Source: Salaquimonas sp041736675 (GTDB lineage: Bacteria > Pseudomonadota > Alphaproteobacteria > Rhizobiales > Rhizobiaceae). From it: a stretch of DNA of 64,000 nt. This document shows positions 1 to 9,531 of this stretch, piece by piece. The notes under the pieces were generated by a model that did no database searches, had not been told where the DNA came from, and saw only the letters and a list, made by a program, of their open reading frames with translations. Location: contig JBGSTD010000016.1 of NCBI GenBank assembly GCA_041736675.1, positions 1 through 64,000 of the forward strand. Direction: 5' to 3'. Position numbers and translations under genes: made by a program. How positions within the stretch are numbered: the first letter of the stretch is position 1; every line of letters starts with the position of its first letter.

Positions 1-1
1 C

Positions 2-1324
2 CATGTGAACTCGGATAACAACTGGTCCAACCTGCCCTTGTCGGGAAGTTTTGTTGATATGCTTCGTCGCTCGGTGAACCTTTCCCGCTCCACCAGCAGC
101 AGCGCGCCCAATGAAGCAGCGCTTCGACTGCCTCCGCTTGAAGTTCTAAACGGGCTTGGAACGCTTGCCCCTCCACCATCGCAGGTTAAGCCACTTGTGA
201 TTGAAGCCGGAATAACGCCCGCCGTCTCGCTCGATACCCCGCCAGGTCTGTACGGCACATCTGATGGTTTTACAGCACTCAACCTGATCCGGGAAAAAGA
301 GGAAATAGCACCCATAAATAGCAATGTCTCGCCAGCTGTTATATCACAAACCGGATACTCAGGTCATGAAAGCCTGAATTTCAAACCCTGGCTTTTGCTT
401 ATTGCCGGGATTTTGTTCTTCCTGGATTGTCTGGCAATGCTCTGGTTCAATGGTCTTGTCACATCATTGGCTGGAAAGCGCAAATTGGCGCCGGTATCAG
501 CATTGGTCCTGATCGCCTTGGCCACTGTTCCAGGGTTGCTGCCGCATCAGGCTGTGGCGCAAACAGCGCAGGAAAGCCAGCTTGATTATTCCGCAGCCCT
601 GATCACCCGCTTTGCTTTTGTCAAAACAGGAATTCGTGAAACCGACCGCATCTCCGAAGCTGGAATGCTCGGCCTCACCCGATTTGTCAGCTCGCGTACT
701 GCACTCGAGCCCGGCCTTCCTGTCGGAGTTGATATTGCCAGTGATGAACTTGCATTTTATCCGTTTCTTTATTGGCCGGTGAGCGCAGACAGTCCTATTC
801 CCGATGAAGCGACAATGGCGCGGGTCGATGCGTACATGAAACAGGGAGGCAGTATCGTCTTTGATACGCAGGATCAGTTCAACACTGTTTTGAACAATTC
901 ATCGAACGGCAGCGGAAATTCAAGGCTGAGAGAAATTCTCGCATCCCTTGATATCCCTCCACTGGAACCGGTTCCAGCCGATCATGTTCTGACAAAATCC
1001 TTCTATCTGCTCGACAGTTTTCCCGGACGCTATCAGGGTGGCGATTTGTGGGTCGAGCAAATCGGAACCGCTGATGAGGCAGACAGTCGTCCGGCACGCT
1101 CGGGGGATGGTGTTTCAACAATCCTGATCACCAACAATGATTTTGCCGGTGCCTGGGCAGTGGACGAACAGGACCGCTCGCTGTTCCAGACCGTCCCCCC
1201 GTCAGGAGAGCAGCGCGAATATGCGTTTCGCGTCGGCGTCAATATCGTGATGTACACGATCACCGGAAACTATAAAGCAGATCAGGTGCATATCCCCGCA
1301 CTGCTGGAAAGATTGGGGCAATAG
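2..1324 (+). CDS. DUF4159-domain membrane protein, C-terminal part (cut by window edge)
   Basis: The reading frame is open at the left edge, so the GTG at position 5 is probably internal. The visible 440 residues begin with a hydrophilic stretch, then two membrane segments at about residues 127-150 and 159-182, then a periplasmic DUF4159 domain from about residue 190 to the end. In related alphaproteobacteria the full protein is about 900 residues and starts with a BatA/aerotolerance-type membrane and von Willebrand-like region; that part would lie outside the window. The stop is two bases before the next gene, which encodes another large membrane protein of the same conserved pair. The job is unknown; the family usually sits beside a MoxR ATPase and a DUF58 protein. 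Confidence 0.8.
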   Translation, partial: HVNSDNNWSNLPLSGSFVDMLRRSVNLSRSTSSSAPNEAALRLPPLEVLNGLGTLAPPPSQVKPLVIEAGITPAVSLDTPPGLYGTSDGFTALNLIREKEEIAPINSNVSPAVISQTGYSGHESLNFKPWLLLIAGILFFLDCLAMLWFNGLVTSLAGKRKLAPVSALVLIALATVPGLLPHQAVAQTAQESQLDYSAALITRFAFVKTGIRETDRISEAGMLGLTRFVSSRTALEPGLPVGVDIASDELAFYPFLYWPVSADSPIPDEATMARVDAYMKQGGSIVFDTQDQFNTVLNNSSNGSGNSRLREILASLDIPPLEPVPADHVLTKSFYLLDSFPGRYQGGDLWVEQIGTADEADSRPARSGDGVSTILITNNDFAGAWAVDEQDRSLFQTVPPSGEQREYAFRVGVNIVMYTITGNYKADQVHIPALLERLGQ

Positions 1325-1326
1325 GC

Positions 1327-3399
1327 ATGCAGTACAACATCGCCTTCGCTCCCGAACTGCCGCTTTGGCTGATCATCACCGTTATTGCAGTTACCTTTGT
1401 TCCGGTTGCATATGGTCTGTTGAGCGCATTGCGTGGCTCGTTGATCCGGCTGTTGGCACTATCATTGCTGTCTTTGGCTATGTTCAATCCGTCCCTGCTG
1501 ATGGAAGACCGCGAAAACCTCAAAAGCGTTGTAGCTATTGTCAGCGATGAGACAGGCAGTCAAAAACTTGATGACAGAACCGAACAGACAGCGGCGGTTC
1601 GGGCAGAATTGTTGCGTAATCTTGGCACAATGGGTAATTTCGAGGTGCGTGAAATCGCAGCAAGCGATCAGGTTTCTTCGACCACCGATGTGTCATCAGC
1701 CCTGTTTGCTGCACTGAAATCCGGCCTCAAGGACATTCCCGAAGACCGTCTTGCCGGTGCGATCATGATCACCGACGGACAGGTTCATGATGTTCCAGCC
1801 AAGGCAGACGAACTGGGTATCAAGGCGCCTGTTCATGCGCTCATTACCGGCAGGCAGAACGAAAAGGACCGCCGTATCACAATCACCGATGCGCCGCGCT
1901 ATGGGGTTGTGGGCGCCAACTATGAGATTACATATGAGGTTCTGGAACAGGGCTTTGAAAACGCGGAAGCTGTGGCAGTGTCAATTTACATTGATGGGGA
2001 ACTGATAACCGTCGAGGAAGTGCGCCCTGGAGAACCCTTTACATTTGTCGACAACGTGCGCCATGGAGGCCGCAATGTGATCGAGCTGCGCGTTGAGGCT
2101 GACCCTGAGGAATTGACTGAAACCAACAATCGCGTTTTTACAAATCTTAATGGCATTCGGGAAAATCTGCGTGTGCTGCTGGTCTCGGGCGAACCCCATG
2201 CCGGAGAGCGCACATGGCGCAATTTGTTGAAATCTGATGCAAGCGTCGATCTGGTTCACTTTACGATCTTGCGTCCGCCTGAAAAACAGGACGGCACCCC
2301 GATCAGTCAGTTGTCGCTCATTGCTTTTCCTACACGGGAGTTGTTTGTCGAAAAGATCGACGAATTTGACCTGATCATATTTGACCGCTATTCGCGCCGC
2401 GGCGTACTGCCTATCCTATACTTTGAAAATATCGCCCGTTATGTTCGCGAAGGCGGTGCAGTTTTGCTGGCGGCAGGTCCCGAATTTTCAAAAGAAGGCA
2501 GCATCGCAGACACACCATTGAGCGATGTGCTGCCAGCTTTGCCCAATGGCTCCATTACCGAAGCGCCCTTCAAGCCGATGATATCCGAATTGGGCAGAAA
2601 GCATCCGGTAACGCGCGGTCTCAATAACGGCAAAGTGGATGATCCTGATTGGAGCCGCTGGTTCAGAAGCATCGGGGTCAATAATGCAACCGGTGAAATT
2701 GTCATGGAAGATGGCGACAAGCAGCCGCTGCTGACACTGCAGCGATTTGATGAGGGCCGGGTCGCGCTGCTCCTGTCAGATCACGCGTGGTTGTGGGCAC
2801 GAGGCTTTGAAGGCGGCGGGCCTCACGTTCAATTGTTGCGGCGCATGGCGCACTGGCTGATGAAGGAACCTGAACTCGAAGAGGAACGCCTGACTGCTGA
2901 AGCAGGAGGCGGCGAATTGGTGATCGCCCGTCAAACGCTGTCGGAAACAGCTCCAGATGCAGTCGTCACATCCCCTTCCGGCGAAGAAATAACAGTTCCC
3001 CTGCTTCCATCCGGCGATGGCGTATTCACCGGAACAATTGAGGCTAAGGACATTGGTCTTTATCAGGCAACCAATGGCGATTTGAGCGCGCTCGTCCATG
3101 TCGGTCCACCCAATCCGCGTGAGTTTACCAATGTGCTGAGCACCACCGAAATACTTTCTCCGATCCTAAGCACGACGGGAGGCGTTGTCAGGCGGGTTGA
3201 AGCCGACGCCGCCAACACGCCGCGCCTTCTGGAAATAAGGCCAGGCGCAACTGCCAGCGGAAACGGTTGGCTGGGTCTCAACAACACGGGCGCAACGGTT
3301 CTCAAGGGTGTTGACAGGATCAGTCTGTTTTCCGGCCTGCTGGGCCTTGCATTGCTGTTGTTCGCTCTTGCCGGCATGTGGACGCGTGAAGGGCGCTAG
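1327..3399 (+). CDS. Large membrane protein with glutamine-amidotransferase-like domain
   Basis: The 690-residue protein has two hydrophobic segments near the N-terminus (residues about 9-30 and 38-58), a long periplasmic body and a C-terminal membrane helix (about 662-684). The N-terminal part resembles a von Willebrand-like fold (a VAIVSDETGS-type strand, then an IMITDGQ strand). Residues about 275-490 resemble the class-I glutamine-amidotransferase-like domain found in the MoxR/BatA-associated membrane proteins. No catalytic Cys-His-Glu triad is obvious, so an enzymatic role is doubtful. It follows the DUF4159 gene by two bases and is surely co-transcribed. The partners outside the window probably include a MoxR AAA ATPase. 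Function is unproven. Confidence 0.75.
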   Translation: MQYNIAFAPELPLWLIITVIAVTFVPVAYGLLSALRGSLIRLLALSLLSLAMFNPSLLMEDRENLKSVVAIVSDETGSQKLDDRTEQTAAVRAELLRNLGTMGNFEVREIAASDQVSSTTDVSSALFAALKSGLKDIPEDRLAGAIMITDGQVHDVPAKADELGIKAPVHALITGRQNEKDRRITITDAPRYGVVGANYEITYEVLEQGFENAEAVAVSIYIDGELITVEEVRPGEPFTFVDNVRHGGRNVIELRVEADPEELTETNNRVFTNLNGIRENLRVLLVSGEPHAGERTWRNLLKSDASVDLVHFTILRPPEKQDGTPISQLSLIAFPTRELFVEKIDEFDLIIFDRYSRRGVLPILYFENIARYVREGGAVLLAAGPEFSKEGSIADTPLSDVLPALPNGSITEAPFKPMISELGRKHPVTRGLNNGKVDDPDWSRWFRSIGVNNATGEIVMEDGDKQPLLTLQRFDEGRVALLLSDHAWLWARGFEGGGPHVQLLRRMAHWLMKEPELEEERLTAEAGGGELVIARQTLSETAPDAVVTSPSGEEITVPLLPSGDGVFTGTIEAKDIGLYQATNGDLSALVHVGPPNPREFTNVLSTTEILSPILSTTGGVVRRVEADAANTPRLLEIRPGATASGNGWLGLNNTGATVLKGVDRISLFSGLLGLALLLFALAGMWTREGR

Positions 3400-3402
3400 C
3401 GT

Positions 3403-3939
3403 TCAGGAAGTCAAATGCCCGGCGCGGCCAAACGCCCGCTTCGTTTCGCCCCGATAACAACTCAGCGCATCCTTTTTCAACTCGCAGAACAATATCCGCG
3501 CAGGATCGGCTGGACCAGGAAATGTGATCTGGCCATACGGAACCTTTTCAAAACCGAAAGTCTTGTAGTAGGCATAGTCACCCACAAGGACAATCAATTC
3601 GTGGCCAAGCCTTTTGGCAGTCCACAACGAGCGGTTCATCAACTCGCGCCCGATACCCAGCTTCTTGAAATGCGGAGATATCATCAGCGGACCGAGAACC
3701 AGCGCTCCCTTGTCGCCAATCAACACAGGGGTCAGCCTCACTGATCCGGCAATTTCACCGCGACATTCCGCAACAAAACATAACGCGGGATCAGGCCTCA
3801 CACCTTCACGCAGGCGGAAAGCCGATCGGGAAAAACGGCCCGGACCAAACGTGTCAGCTCCCAGTGTTTCAATAGCCTCGTCGTCTGCCGGTGTTTCCAG
3901 CCGGATCAATATATCGGAAAATCTTGGATCAGAAGTCAT
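3403..3939 (-). CDS. GNAT family N-acetyltransferase (YhbS-like)
   Basis: A 178-residue protein with the GNAT acetyl-CoA fold. Residues about 82-105 hold the beta4 strand and the pyrophosphate-binding loop (ALVLGPLMISPHFKKLGIGRE), with the classic R/Q-x-x-G-x-G/A pattern as KKLGIG. A later FGFEKVPYG segment matches the YhbS subgroup. The substrate is unknown; relatives acetylate small molecules or proteins. An AAGGG ribosome-binding site lies 8 bases before the ATG. The gene converges on the preceding membrane-protein gene with a 3-base gap and appears to be a single transcription unit. Confidence 0.85.
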   Translation of the reverse strand: MTSDPRFSDILIRLETPADDEAIETLGADTFGPGRFSRSAFRLREGVRPDPALCFVAECRGEIAGSVRLTPVLIGDKGALVLGPLMISPHFKKLGIGRELMNRSLWTAKRLGHELIVLVGDYAYYKTFGFEKVPYGQITFPGPADPARILFCELKKDALSCYRGETKRAFGRAGHLTS

Positions 3940-4391
3940 GTTGCAAGCCCTTCAGTAGGGAGGCCGAAATGGCTAACTTGCCTGGAAAGGATTCCCGCGT
4001 CGCAAGCCGAAGAAAATCAGGCTGCGCAGAAACCTGGCGCAGCAATTACCATTCTTCGTCGGACTGAAAGAACCATCATATTCCTCTTCTGGAGGTCTCT
4101 TCTGGAGACCATCTACAAGGCATTTCTGCCTTTCAACGCTTACGATACCTTAGAACAAAACTTTCTTCGGTAGCCTGCAGTCATAAGACAATCTGTTTCC
4201 GCACAAAAAGATCTCAAAAAGCAGGTCAAGCACAAGTGGCCAGCTATCATGAGAATTCGGTCCCGTCCAGTTTATTCTTGAAACGATTAGCCTCAAGGAA
4301 CATTTTGAACGGTTTGTTCACTTTACAAAGGTTTACCAGACCGCCCACCGGCTTATATTGGGTGTTACATATGAATTGGAGCAAACGAAAT
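3940..4391. repeat. 452-bp intergenic region with two small hairpins and a 10-bp direct repeat
   Basis: There is no convincing gene between the divergent acetyltransferase and glutathionyl-hydroquinone reductase genes. A direct repeat TCTTCTGGAG occurs at 4085-4094 and 4098-4107. The same stretch forms a perfect 6-bp hairpin, GGTCTC/GAGACC (4094-4110), followed by another 6-bp hairpin, AAGGCA/TGCCTT (4117-4132). They could lie in a 5' leader of the downstream gene. No known regulator site is recognised. Confidence 0.35.
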
Positions 4392-5381
4392 ATGGGACTT
4401 TTAGTGGATGGTGTTTGGCAGGACCAGTGGTACGATACCAAATCGACCGGAGGTGCCTTCAAACGGACCGAAGCAAAATTTCGAAACTGGGTAACCGCCG
4501 ACGGCTCTGCAGGACCTGGTGGAGCGGCGGGTTTCAAGGCCGAGGCGAACCGCTATCATCTGTATGTGTCCTATGCCTGCCCATGGGCACACCGCACTCT
4601 GATCATGCGCAAGCTCAAGGGGCTGGAAAGGATGATCTCCTTTTCGGTGGTAGACTGGTTCATGGGTGAGAACGGTTGGGAGTTCAAGGACCGAGACGGG
4701 GCAATTCCAGACACGTTGTTGAATGCTACCCACCTGCACCAGATTTACACCGCTGCCCAAAAGGACTTCACTGGTCGGGTAACCGTTCCTGTTCTTTGGG
4801 ACAAGAAAACCGGCACCATAGTTTCCAATGAATCCTCTGAAATCATTCGTATGTTCAATTCCGCCTTTGACGGGATTGGAGCAAAAGCAGGCGACTATTA
4901 TCCGAAAGCTCTACGTGCCGAGATTGATGTCTTGAACGAGCGGATTTACCACACCGTGAACAATGGTGTTTATCGTTGCGGCTTTGCCACAAAACACGAA
5001 CCTTATCGCGAGGCCTTCGAGGAGTTGTTTGCAACCCTTGATGCAATGGAAGTGCGCCTCGGCAAGTCACGCTATCTGGCGGGAGAACAATTCACGGAAG
5101 CCGACATTCGCTTTTTTGTCACCCTCGTCCGTTTTGATCAGGTCTATGTCGGCCATTTCAAATGCAATCGTCAGCGCATCGACGACTATCACAATATTTC
5201 TAATTACATGCGCGAAGTTTACCAAATGCCTGGTATCCGCGAGACAGTGAACCACTATCATATCAAGAACCACTATTACCAAAGCCACAAGACAATCAAT
5301 CCATCAGGGATTGTGCCCATTGGCCCACTGCTGGATTTTGATCGCCCTCATGACCGGGAAAAACTGGCTGGCTCACATTAG
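4392..5381 (+). CDS. Glutathionyl-hydroquinone reductase (Xi-class glutathione S-transferase)
   Basis: The 329-residue product is a full-length Xi-class GST. The thioredoxin-like N-terminal domain carries the catalytic cysteine motif CPWAHR at about residue 63. The SNESSEIIRMF segment near residue 140 corresponds to the glutathione gamma-glutamyl binding loop, and the C-terminal half is helical with the FTEADIRFF signature. The enzyme removes glutathione from glutathionyl-hydroquinones. I start at the ATG at 4392 because it matches the conserved MGLLVDG-type N-terminus and has a GGAG 10 bases upstream. In-frame starts at 4371 and further up have no such support. Confidence 0.9.
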   Translation: MGLLVDGVWQDQWYDTKSTGGAFKRTEAKFRNWVTADGSAGPGGAAGFKAEANRYHLYVSYACPWAHRTLIMRKLKGLERMISFSVVDWFMGENGWEFKDRDGAIPDTLLNATHLHQIYTAAQKDFTGRVTVPVLWDKKTGTIVSNESSEIIRMFNSAFDGIGAKAGDYYPKALRAEIDVLNERIYHTVNNGVYRCGFATKHEPYREAFEELFATLDAMEVRLGKSRYLAGEQFTEADIRFFVTLVRFDQVYVGHFKCNRQRIDDYHNISNYMREVYQMPGIRETVNHYHIKNHYYQSHKTINPSGIVPIGPLLDFDRPHDREKLAGSH

Positions 5382-5385
5382 CCTG

Positions 5386-5844
5386 CTACCAGTGGACTCC
5401 GGGAGATTCGCCCTCAAACACCTCTTTCAACCGCCTTCTGGTCGCCGGTGTAGTTTCGTCTGGCAAGGCATCGAGCGGAAAGAAACCTATCTCGGCGATT
5501 TCCCTGTTCGCCTGGAATTCAGATTTTTTCTGCCAATTCCTGCAGATCATCAAAGCGACATGATCGCGCTTTGAGGCATTCCGGTTGGCATAAAGGGAAA
5601 AAAATTCAAGATCTTCTAAAACTTCAATACCCGCCTCCTCCAACATTTCCTTTTTGGCTGCCTCTTGAAACGTCTCACCTTTTTCAACTCCACCTCCTGG
5701 AAAATGCCAGCCCGGCACGTATGTATGGCGCACCAGCAGAACATGCCCTTCACTGTTTCTTGCAAGGATGCGCACCCCAAGGGTCATAGCCCGGGTCAAC
5801 AAAAACCATATATGAAAAAGTCGAACACGAAACCTTGAAGACAA
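5386..5844 (-). CDS. NUDIX hydrolase
   Basis: A 152-residue NUDIX protein. Residues about 50-73 contain the full Nudix box, G-x5-E-x7-KE-x2-EE-x-G-I, with the metal-binding glutamates present and lysine replacing the usual arginine before the first catalytic glutamate. The substrate is a nucleoside diphosphate linked to another group; it cannot be specified. The start is TTG at 5844 with a GGAGG sequence about 8 bases upstream; an ATG further in would remove the first 19 residues. It converges on the GST gene with only four bases between the stop codons. Confidence 0.85.
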   Translation of the reverse strand: MSSRFRVRLFHIWFLLTRAMTLGVRILARNSEGHVLLVRHTYVPGWHFPGGGVEKGETFQEAAKKEMLEEAGIEVLEDLEFFSLYANRNASKRDHVALMICRNWQKKSEFQANREIAEIGFFPLDALPDETTPATRRRLKEVFEGESPGVHW

Positions 5845-5940
5845 AAATTAGGGCCTCCTGAAATGATGATGCCTCAATATAAGTGTTTGCTGGAATTATG
5901 GTAGCTTGATTGCCAATCTTGCCTGCTTTAAGTCATTGGA

Positions 5941-6840
5941 ATGTTCGTTCTTGCACACATTTCCGATATCCACCTTGGCCCCCTGCCCAAAGTCACGCGG
6001 CGGCAGCTTTTTTCCAAACGCATTACCGGTTTTGTGAATTTTCGCCGAACACGAACCAATTCCGACCAACCCGAGATCACCACAACCCTGATTGACTATC
6101 TCAAGTCGCTCAACCCTGACCACACCGTCATTACCGGCGATCTGATCAATCTGGGCCTGCAACTTGAAATCGACAAGGCGGCAGAATGGCTGGAAAACCT
6201 TGGCGATTCCGCAGACACTACACTCGTTCTTGGCAATCATGATGCTTATGTTCCCGGTGCCCGCGACAAGGCGATGGCCGCATGGCAGAAGTGGATATGC
6301 GGGGATGACAAGGCAACAATTTCAAGCGAGAAAGACTATCCGATATTAAGGCGGCGTGGTGAAATCTCCATTATCGGCTGCAATTCAGCCCGCGCTTCTG
6401 CGCCTTTTCTGGCGACAGGCTATTTCAAGAAACACCAGGCAAAAAAACTTGAAGCCCTGTTGAAAACAGAGCGGGCAGCTGGACAGTGTTGCGTCGTGCT
6501 GATCCATCATCCCCCGCACAAGGATGCAACTGCACGTTACAAGCGGCTGATCAATTCGGAGCGGTTCAGGAAAGTCATTGCTTCTGCCGGAGCCGAACTC
6601 ATACTCCACGGTCATACCCATCTCGACACGCTCGCATATCTGGAAGGGCCGGACAAAAAGGTTCCGGTCGTCTGCGTTCCTGCAGCCTATCAATGGGCAG
6701 GAGGGCGCAAGCCTGCTGCAGGGGTCAACCTCATCAGAATCTCAAAAAAACTCGATGAATGGTCCATTGATCTGGAACGCCATGGTCTGGAAGGAATTTC
6801 AGAAATTACCTTTCATTGCCTTAGCAAACAGATTTTTTAG
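5941..6840 (+). CDS. Calcineurin-like metallophosphoesterase
   Basis: The 299-residue protein has the five metallophosphoesterase blocks in order: DIHLG (about residue 9), GDLINLG (about 67), GNHD (about 98), a histidine pair in HHPPH (about 189), and HGHTH (about 219). These residues bind the two-metal centre, so it should be catalytically competent. It lacks a signal peptide and is probably cytoplasmic. Relatives include cyclic-nucleotide and phospholipid-associated phosphoesterases, but the substrate cannot be chosen here. It stands alone, divergent from the NUDIX gene and convergent with the next gene. Confidence 0.88.
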   Translation: MFVLAHISDIHLGPLPKVTRRQLFSKRITGFVNFRRTRTNSDQPEITTTLIDYLKSLNPDHTVITGDLINLGLQLEIDKAAEWLENLGDSADTTLVLGNHDAYVPGARDKAMAAWQKWICGDDKATISSEKDYPILRRRGEISIIGCNSARASAPFLATGYFKKHQAKKLEALLKTERAAGQCCVVLIHHPPHKDATARYKRLINSERFRKVIASAGAELILHGHTHLDTLAYLEGPDKKVPVVCVPAAYQWAGGRKPAAGVNLIRISKKLDEWSIDLERHGLEGISEITFHCLSKQIF

Positions 6841-6881
6841 GCAATGGAGTATGGCGTTCAAATCGCCATCACCTGCAGCTT

Positions 6882-7496
6882 TCACTTTAAAAGAAAAGTC
6901 GGAATATCCCCATACCAGGCCCATAGCACAATCGCCAATGCTCCGAAGGGCAGCCCCATGGCAAACCAGAAAACGAAGCTCCAGATACTTGCCGAAGACG
7001 GTATCGTTTCAACCGGTTTGGCTGGTGCAGCCTCCTGAGTATCCGAAAAATCATAATTGCGCATGGCAACCCATTCGCCCTCGATCATGCGTTCGCGCTC
7101 AAGCACCCGCTCGGCGACATAATTTGTGACAATCCTTTTAATCCGGTCGCGCTCATCGCTCTCGCCGAGCATTTGGCGGCCCATGCGTGTATCCTTGACA
7201 AACTCGTAAGTGCGCTTGTCACGGCCCATCCGGACAAAAGAGGTCATATCAATCCACAAACGTGACGGATTGCCTTGAGTCAGGGCAAATTCAAACTGGT
7301 CATTATCATCAGGCAGTTCTGCAAAAACCGGCTGCAAATCCTGTGCCAGCAACTCAAGCCGCGCATGGCTCGCCGACTTCATGTCAACAACAACATCATC
7401 ACGTGTTGCCAGATCATTGCGGACACGGTTCATCGCTTCAGCAAGATCACTGACCTTTTGCTCAATCTGTTTTGCATCCAGTTCCAAATCCGACAT
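6882..7496 (-). CDS. Conserved membrane-anchored protein of unknown function
   Basis: A 204-residue protein with no named domain that I recognise. Residues 1-30 are likely helical or coiled-coil, a mixed globular region spans about 45-150, and a single hydrophobic C-terminal helix (about 175-198) suggests tail anchoring with the bulk in the cytoplasm. The ATG has a strong GGAGG ribosome-binding site four bases upstream. Codon use matches neighbouring genes and it looks like a real, vertically kept gene. It stands alone between the metallophosphoesterase and leuA. Confidence 0.65.
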   Translation of the reverse strand: MSDLELDAKQIEQKVSDLAEAMNRVRNDLATRDDVVVDMKSASHARLELLAQDLQPVFAELPDDNDQFEFALTQGNPSRLWIDMTSFVRMGRDKRTYEFVKDTRMGRQMLGESDERDRIKRIVTNYVAERVLERERMIEGEWVAMRNYDFSDTQEAAPAKPVETIPSSASIWSFVFWFAMGLPFGALAIVLWAWYGDIPTFLLK

Positions 7497-7623
7497 TCAA
7501 TCCTCCAAGCACCCGGACTATCCCGATGGTAACAAGGGTTAACACTTCTTTAATATATAGCCCGTTCCAGCACAAATTACAGCCCATAATCTCATGTCCG
7601 TCTTGGCCAGGCGTTGTCAGACA

Positions 7624-7656
7624 GAAAAATGCCCGCAAGACGGTATCCTGCGGGCA
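7624..7656 (-). terminator. Intrinsic terminator of leuA
   Basis: On the minus strand an 8-bp perfect stem (TGCCCGCA/TGCGGGCA, 7630-7637 with 7649-7656) and an 11-base loop are followed by TTTTTCTGT. It lies 35 bases past the leuA stop codon and reads in leuA's direction. Confidence 0.85.
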
Positions 7657-7690
7657 GAAAATGAAGCGATAATCAGTACGCTAATTCAAA

Positions 7691-9385
7691 TCAGGCCAGA
7701 TAACGGTTTGCCGCCGAAATCAGCGCTTCAAGCGAAGCTGCCACGATATTCGTGTTGATTCCGACACCGTAAAGTTTGCTGTCTTCTATCTGAACTTCCA
7801 TATAACAAATGGCAGCTGCATTTGAGCCCTGTTTCAGCGAATGTTCGGAATAGTCTAACACGCTGATCGACAGGCCAAGATATTTGGACAGGGCATCTGT
7901 AAAACCATCGATAGGTCCGGTGCCATTGCCTTCAATCATCAGTGTTTTTTCTCCATCGGAGATTTCCGCGTGAACATTTCGCATTCCCTTGACTGCTGCG
8001 TTAGATTGCGTTGTGTGATCAATATATTTCAAACGGCTACCGGGTTGATCCACATAAGTTTTTATGAATTCGTCATATATCCTGTTCGGAGCAAGTTCCT
8101 TGCCTTCTGTATCGGTAATGTCCTGAATGATGCCGCGGTACTCGACCTGAAGATTCCGCGGCAGGTTGATACCGAAATCCTCTTGCAGAATATAGGCAAT
8201 GCCGCCTTTTCCCGATTGCGAATTTATGCGGATAATAGCCTCATAGCTGCGCCCGACATCCTGCGGGTCAATCGGCAGATATGGCACTTCCCAATCAGGC
8301 TTGTTGGCCTTGCGCATGATCTTCATGCCTTTGTTGATTGCGTCCTGATGTGACCCGGAAAACGCGGTATATACCAGTTCGCCAACATATGGATGGCGCT
8401 CGGGAATGCGCAGCTGGTTGGAGTACTCATAGACATTTTTCATTCGTTCAATGTCAGAGCAATCCAGTTCCGGATCTATGCCCTGGGTGAACATGTTGAG
8501 CGCCAAGGTCACCAGATCGACGTTTCCTGTGCGCTCGCCATTACCAAACAGTGTGCCTTCAACACGGTCGGCACCTGCCATCAGGCCAAGCTCCGTCGCG
8601 GCAATGCCGGTACCCCGGTCATTATGCGGGTGCAGGGAAATGATCAGGTTTTCGCGGTTATCGAGGTTTCTGCACATCCATTCGATCTGGTCGGCATAGA
8701 TATTGGGTGTCGACATTTCAACAGTTGCGGGCAGATTGAAAATCAGCTTGTTGTCGGCGTCCGGTTTGATGACTTCCGCCACCGCATTGCAAACCTCGAG
8801 AGAAAAATCGAGTTCGGTTCCGGTAAAACTCTCGGGAGAATATTCAAACCGATATCCCCCGCCAGCATCCTCTGCCATGTCGCGGATCATCTTGGCAGCA
8901 TCAACGGCAATCCGCCTGATTTGTGCTCTGTCCATCCCGAAAACAACACGGCGTTGCAGTTCTGAGGTCGAGTTGTAAAAATGGACAATCGGTCTGTTGG
9001 CCCCTTCAAGTGATTCAAATGTACGCCGGATCAACTCGGGGCGGCACTGCACCAGCACCTGCAGCGAAACATCCTCTGGCACATTGCCTTTTTCAACGCA
9101 CCAGCGGGCAAAGTCAAAATCGGTTTGCGATGCTGACGGAAATCCGATCTCGATTTCCTTGAAACCCATGTGCAGCAGAAGGTTGAACATACGCTCTTTG
9201 CGATCTTGCCCCATAGGGTCAATCAACGCCTGGTTGCCATCACGAAGATCTACTGAACACCAGACCGGAGCCTTGTTGATCACTTTGCCGGGCCATTGTC
9301 GGTCTGGCAGATTAACCGGCTCATAGGAATGATATTTCATCCCCGCCTGTTTCATAGACATTTTTTGTATTGTGGAATTGGTCAT
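7691..9385 (-). CDS. leuA: 2-isopropylmalate synthase (class 2 LeuA)
   Basis: This 564-residue enzyme condenses acetyl-CoA with 2-oxoisovalerate, the first committed step of leucine synthesis. The TIM-barrel catalytic domain starts with the metal-binding DLRDGNQAL motif (about residue 47) and contains the HPHNDRGTG metal ligands (about residue 251). The C-terminal third is the LeuA allosteric domain expected to sense leucine. Length and sequence fit the long actinobacterial/yeast-type class rather than the E. coli type. I prefer the ATG at 9385, which has AAAGG 9 bases upstream, over the ATG at 9406, which has none. It is preceded by a leucine-rich leader peptide and followed by an intrinsic terminator. 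Confidence 0.94.
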   Translation of the reverse strand: MTNSTIQKMSMKQAGMKYHSYEPVNLPDRQWPGKVINKAPVWCSVDLRDGNQALIDPMGQDRKERMFNLLLHMGFKEIEIGFPSASQTDFDFARWCVEKGNVPEDVSLQVLVQCRPELIRRTFESLEGANRPIVHFYNSTSELQRRVVFGMDRAQIRRIAVDAAKMIRDMAEDAGGGYRFEYSPESFTGTELDFSLEVCNAVAEVIKPDADNKLIFNLPATVEMSTPNIYADQIEWMCRNLDNRENLIISLHPHNDRGTGIAATELGLMAGADRVEGTLFGNGERTGNVDLVTLALNMFTQGIDPELDCSDIERMKNVYEYSNQLRIPERHPYVGELVYTAFSGSHQDAINKGMKIMRKANKPDWEVPYLPIDPQDVGRSYEAIIRINSQSGKGGIAYILQEDFGINLPRNLQVEYRGIIQDITDTEGKELAPNRIYDEFIKTYVDQPGSRLKYIDHTTQSNAAVKGMRNVHAEISDGEKTLMIEGNGTGPIDGFTDALSKYLGLSISVLDYSEHSLKQGSNAAAICYMEVQIEDSKLYGVGINTNIVAASLEALISAANRYLA

Positions 9386-9493
9386 ATTTTCAAGCCTTTG
9401 GCTCATCAGATGCAATTACGCTATCCGTATACTCATTTTTTTCGGGTGAGAAAGGGGGCTGATGACATTTGCCCGTATAGGGCTGGTCACCTC

Positions 9494-9531
9494 GACCGCC
9501 GGACGCCCTCTTATAAACGAGCCCGACGGTC
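9494..9531 (-). promoter_or_regulatory. Hairpin in the leuA attenuator region
   Basis: A 9-bp stem with one G-U pair (9494-9502 with 9523-9531) spans the last codons and the stop of the leader peptide. The order, leucine-codon run then hairpin, fits ribosome-mediated attenuation. A shorter GGGC/GCCC hairpin followed by CCTTTCTC lies closer to leuA (about 9444-9475) and is a weak terminator candidate. The alternative folds were drawn by eye, not computed. Confidence 0.55.

Noticed and set aside
8393..8965. 190-codon plus-strand frame
   Set aside because: It is antisense to the catalytic domain of leuA, a very well supported gene, and has no recognisable domain.
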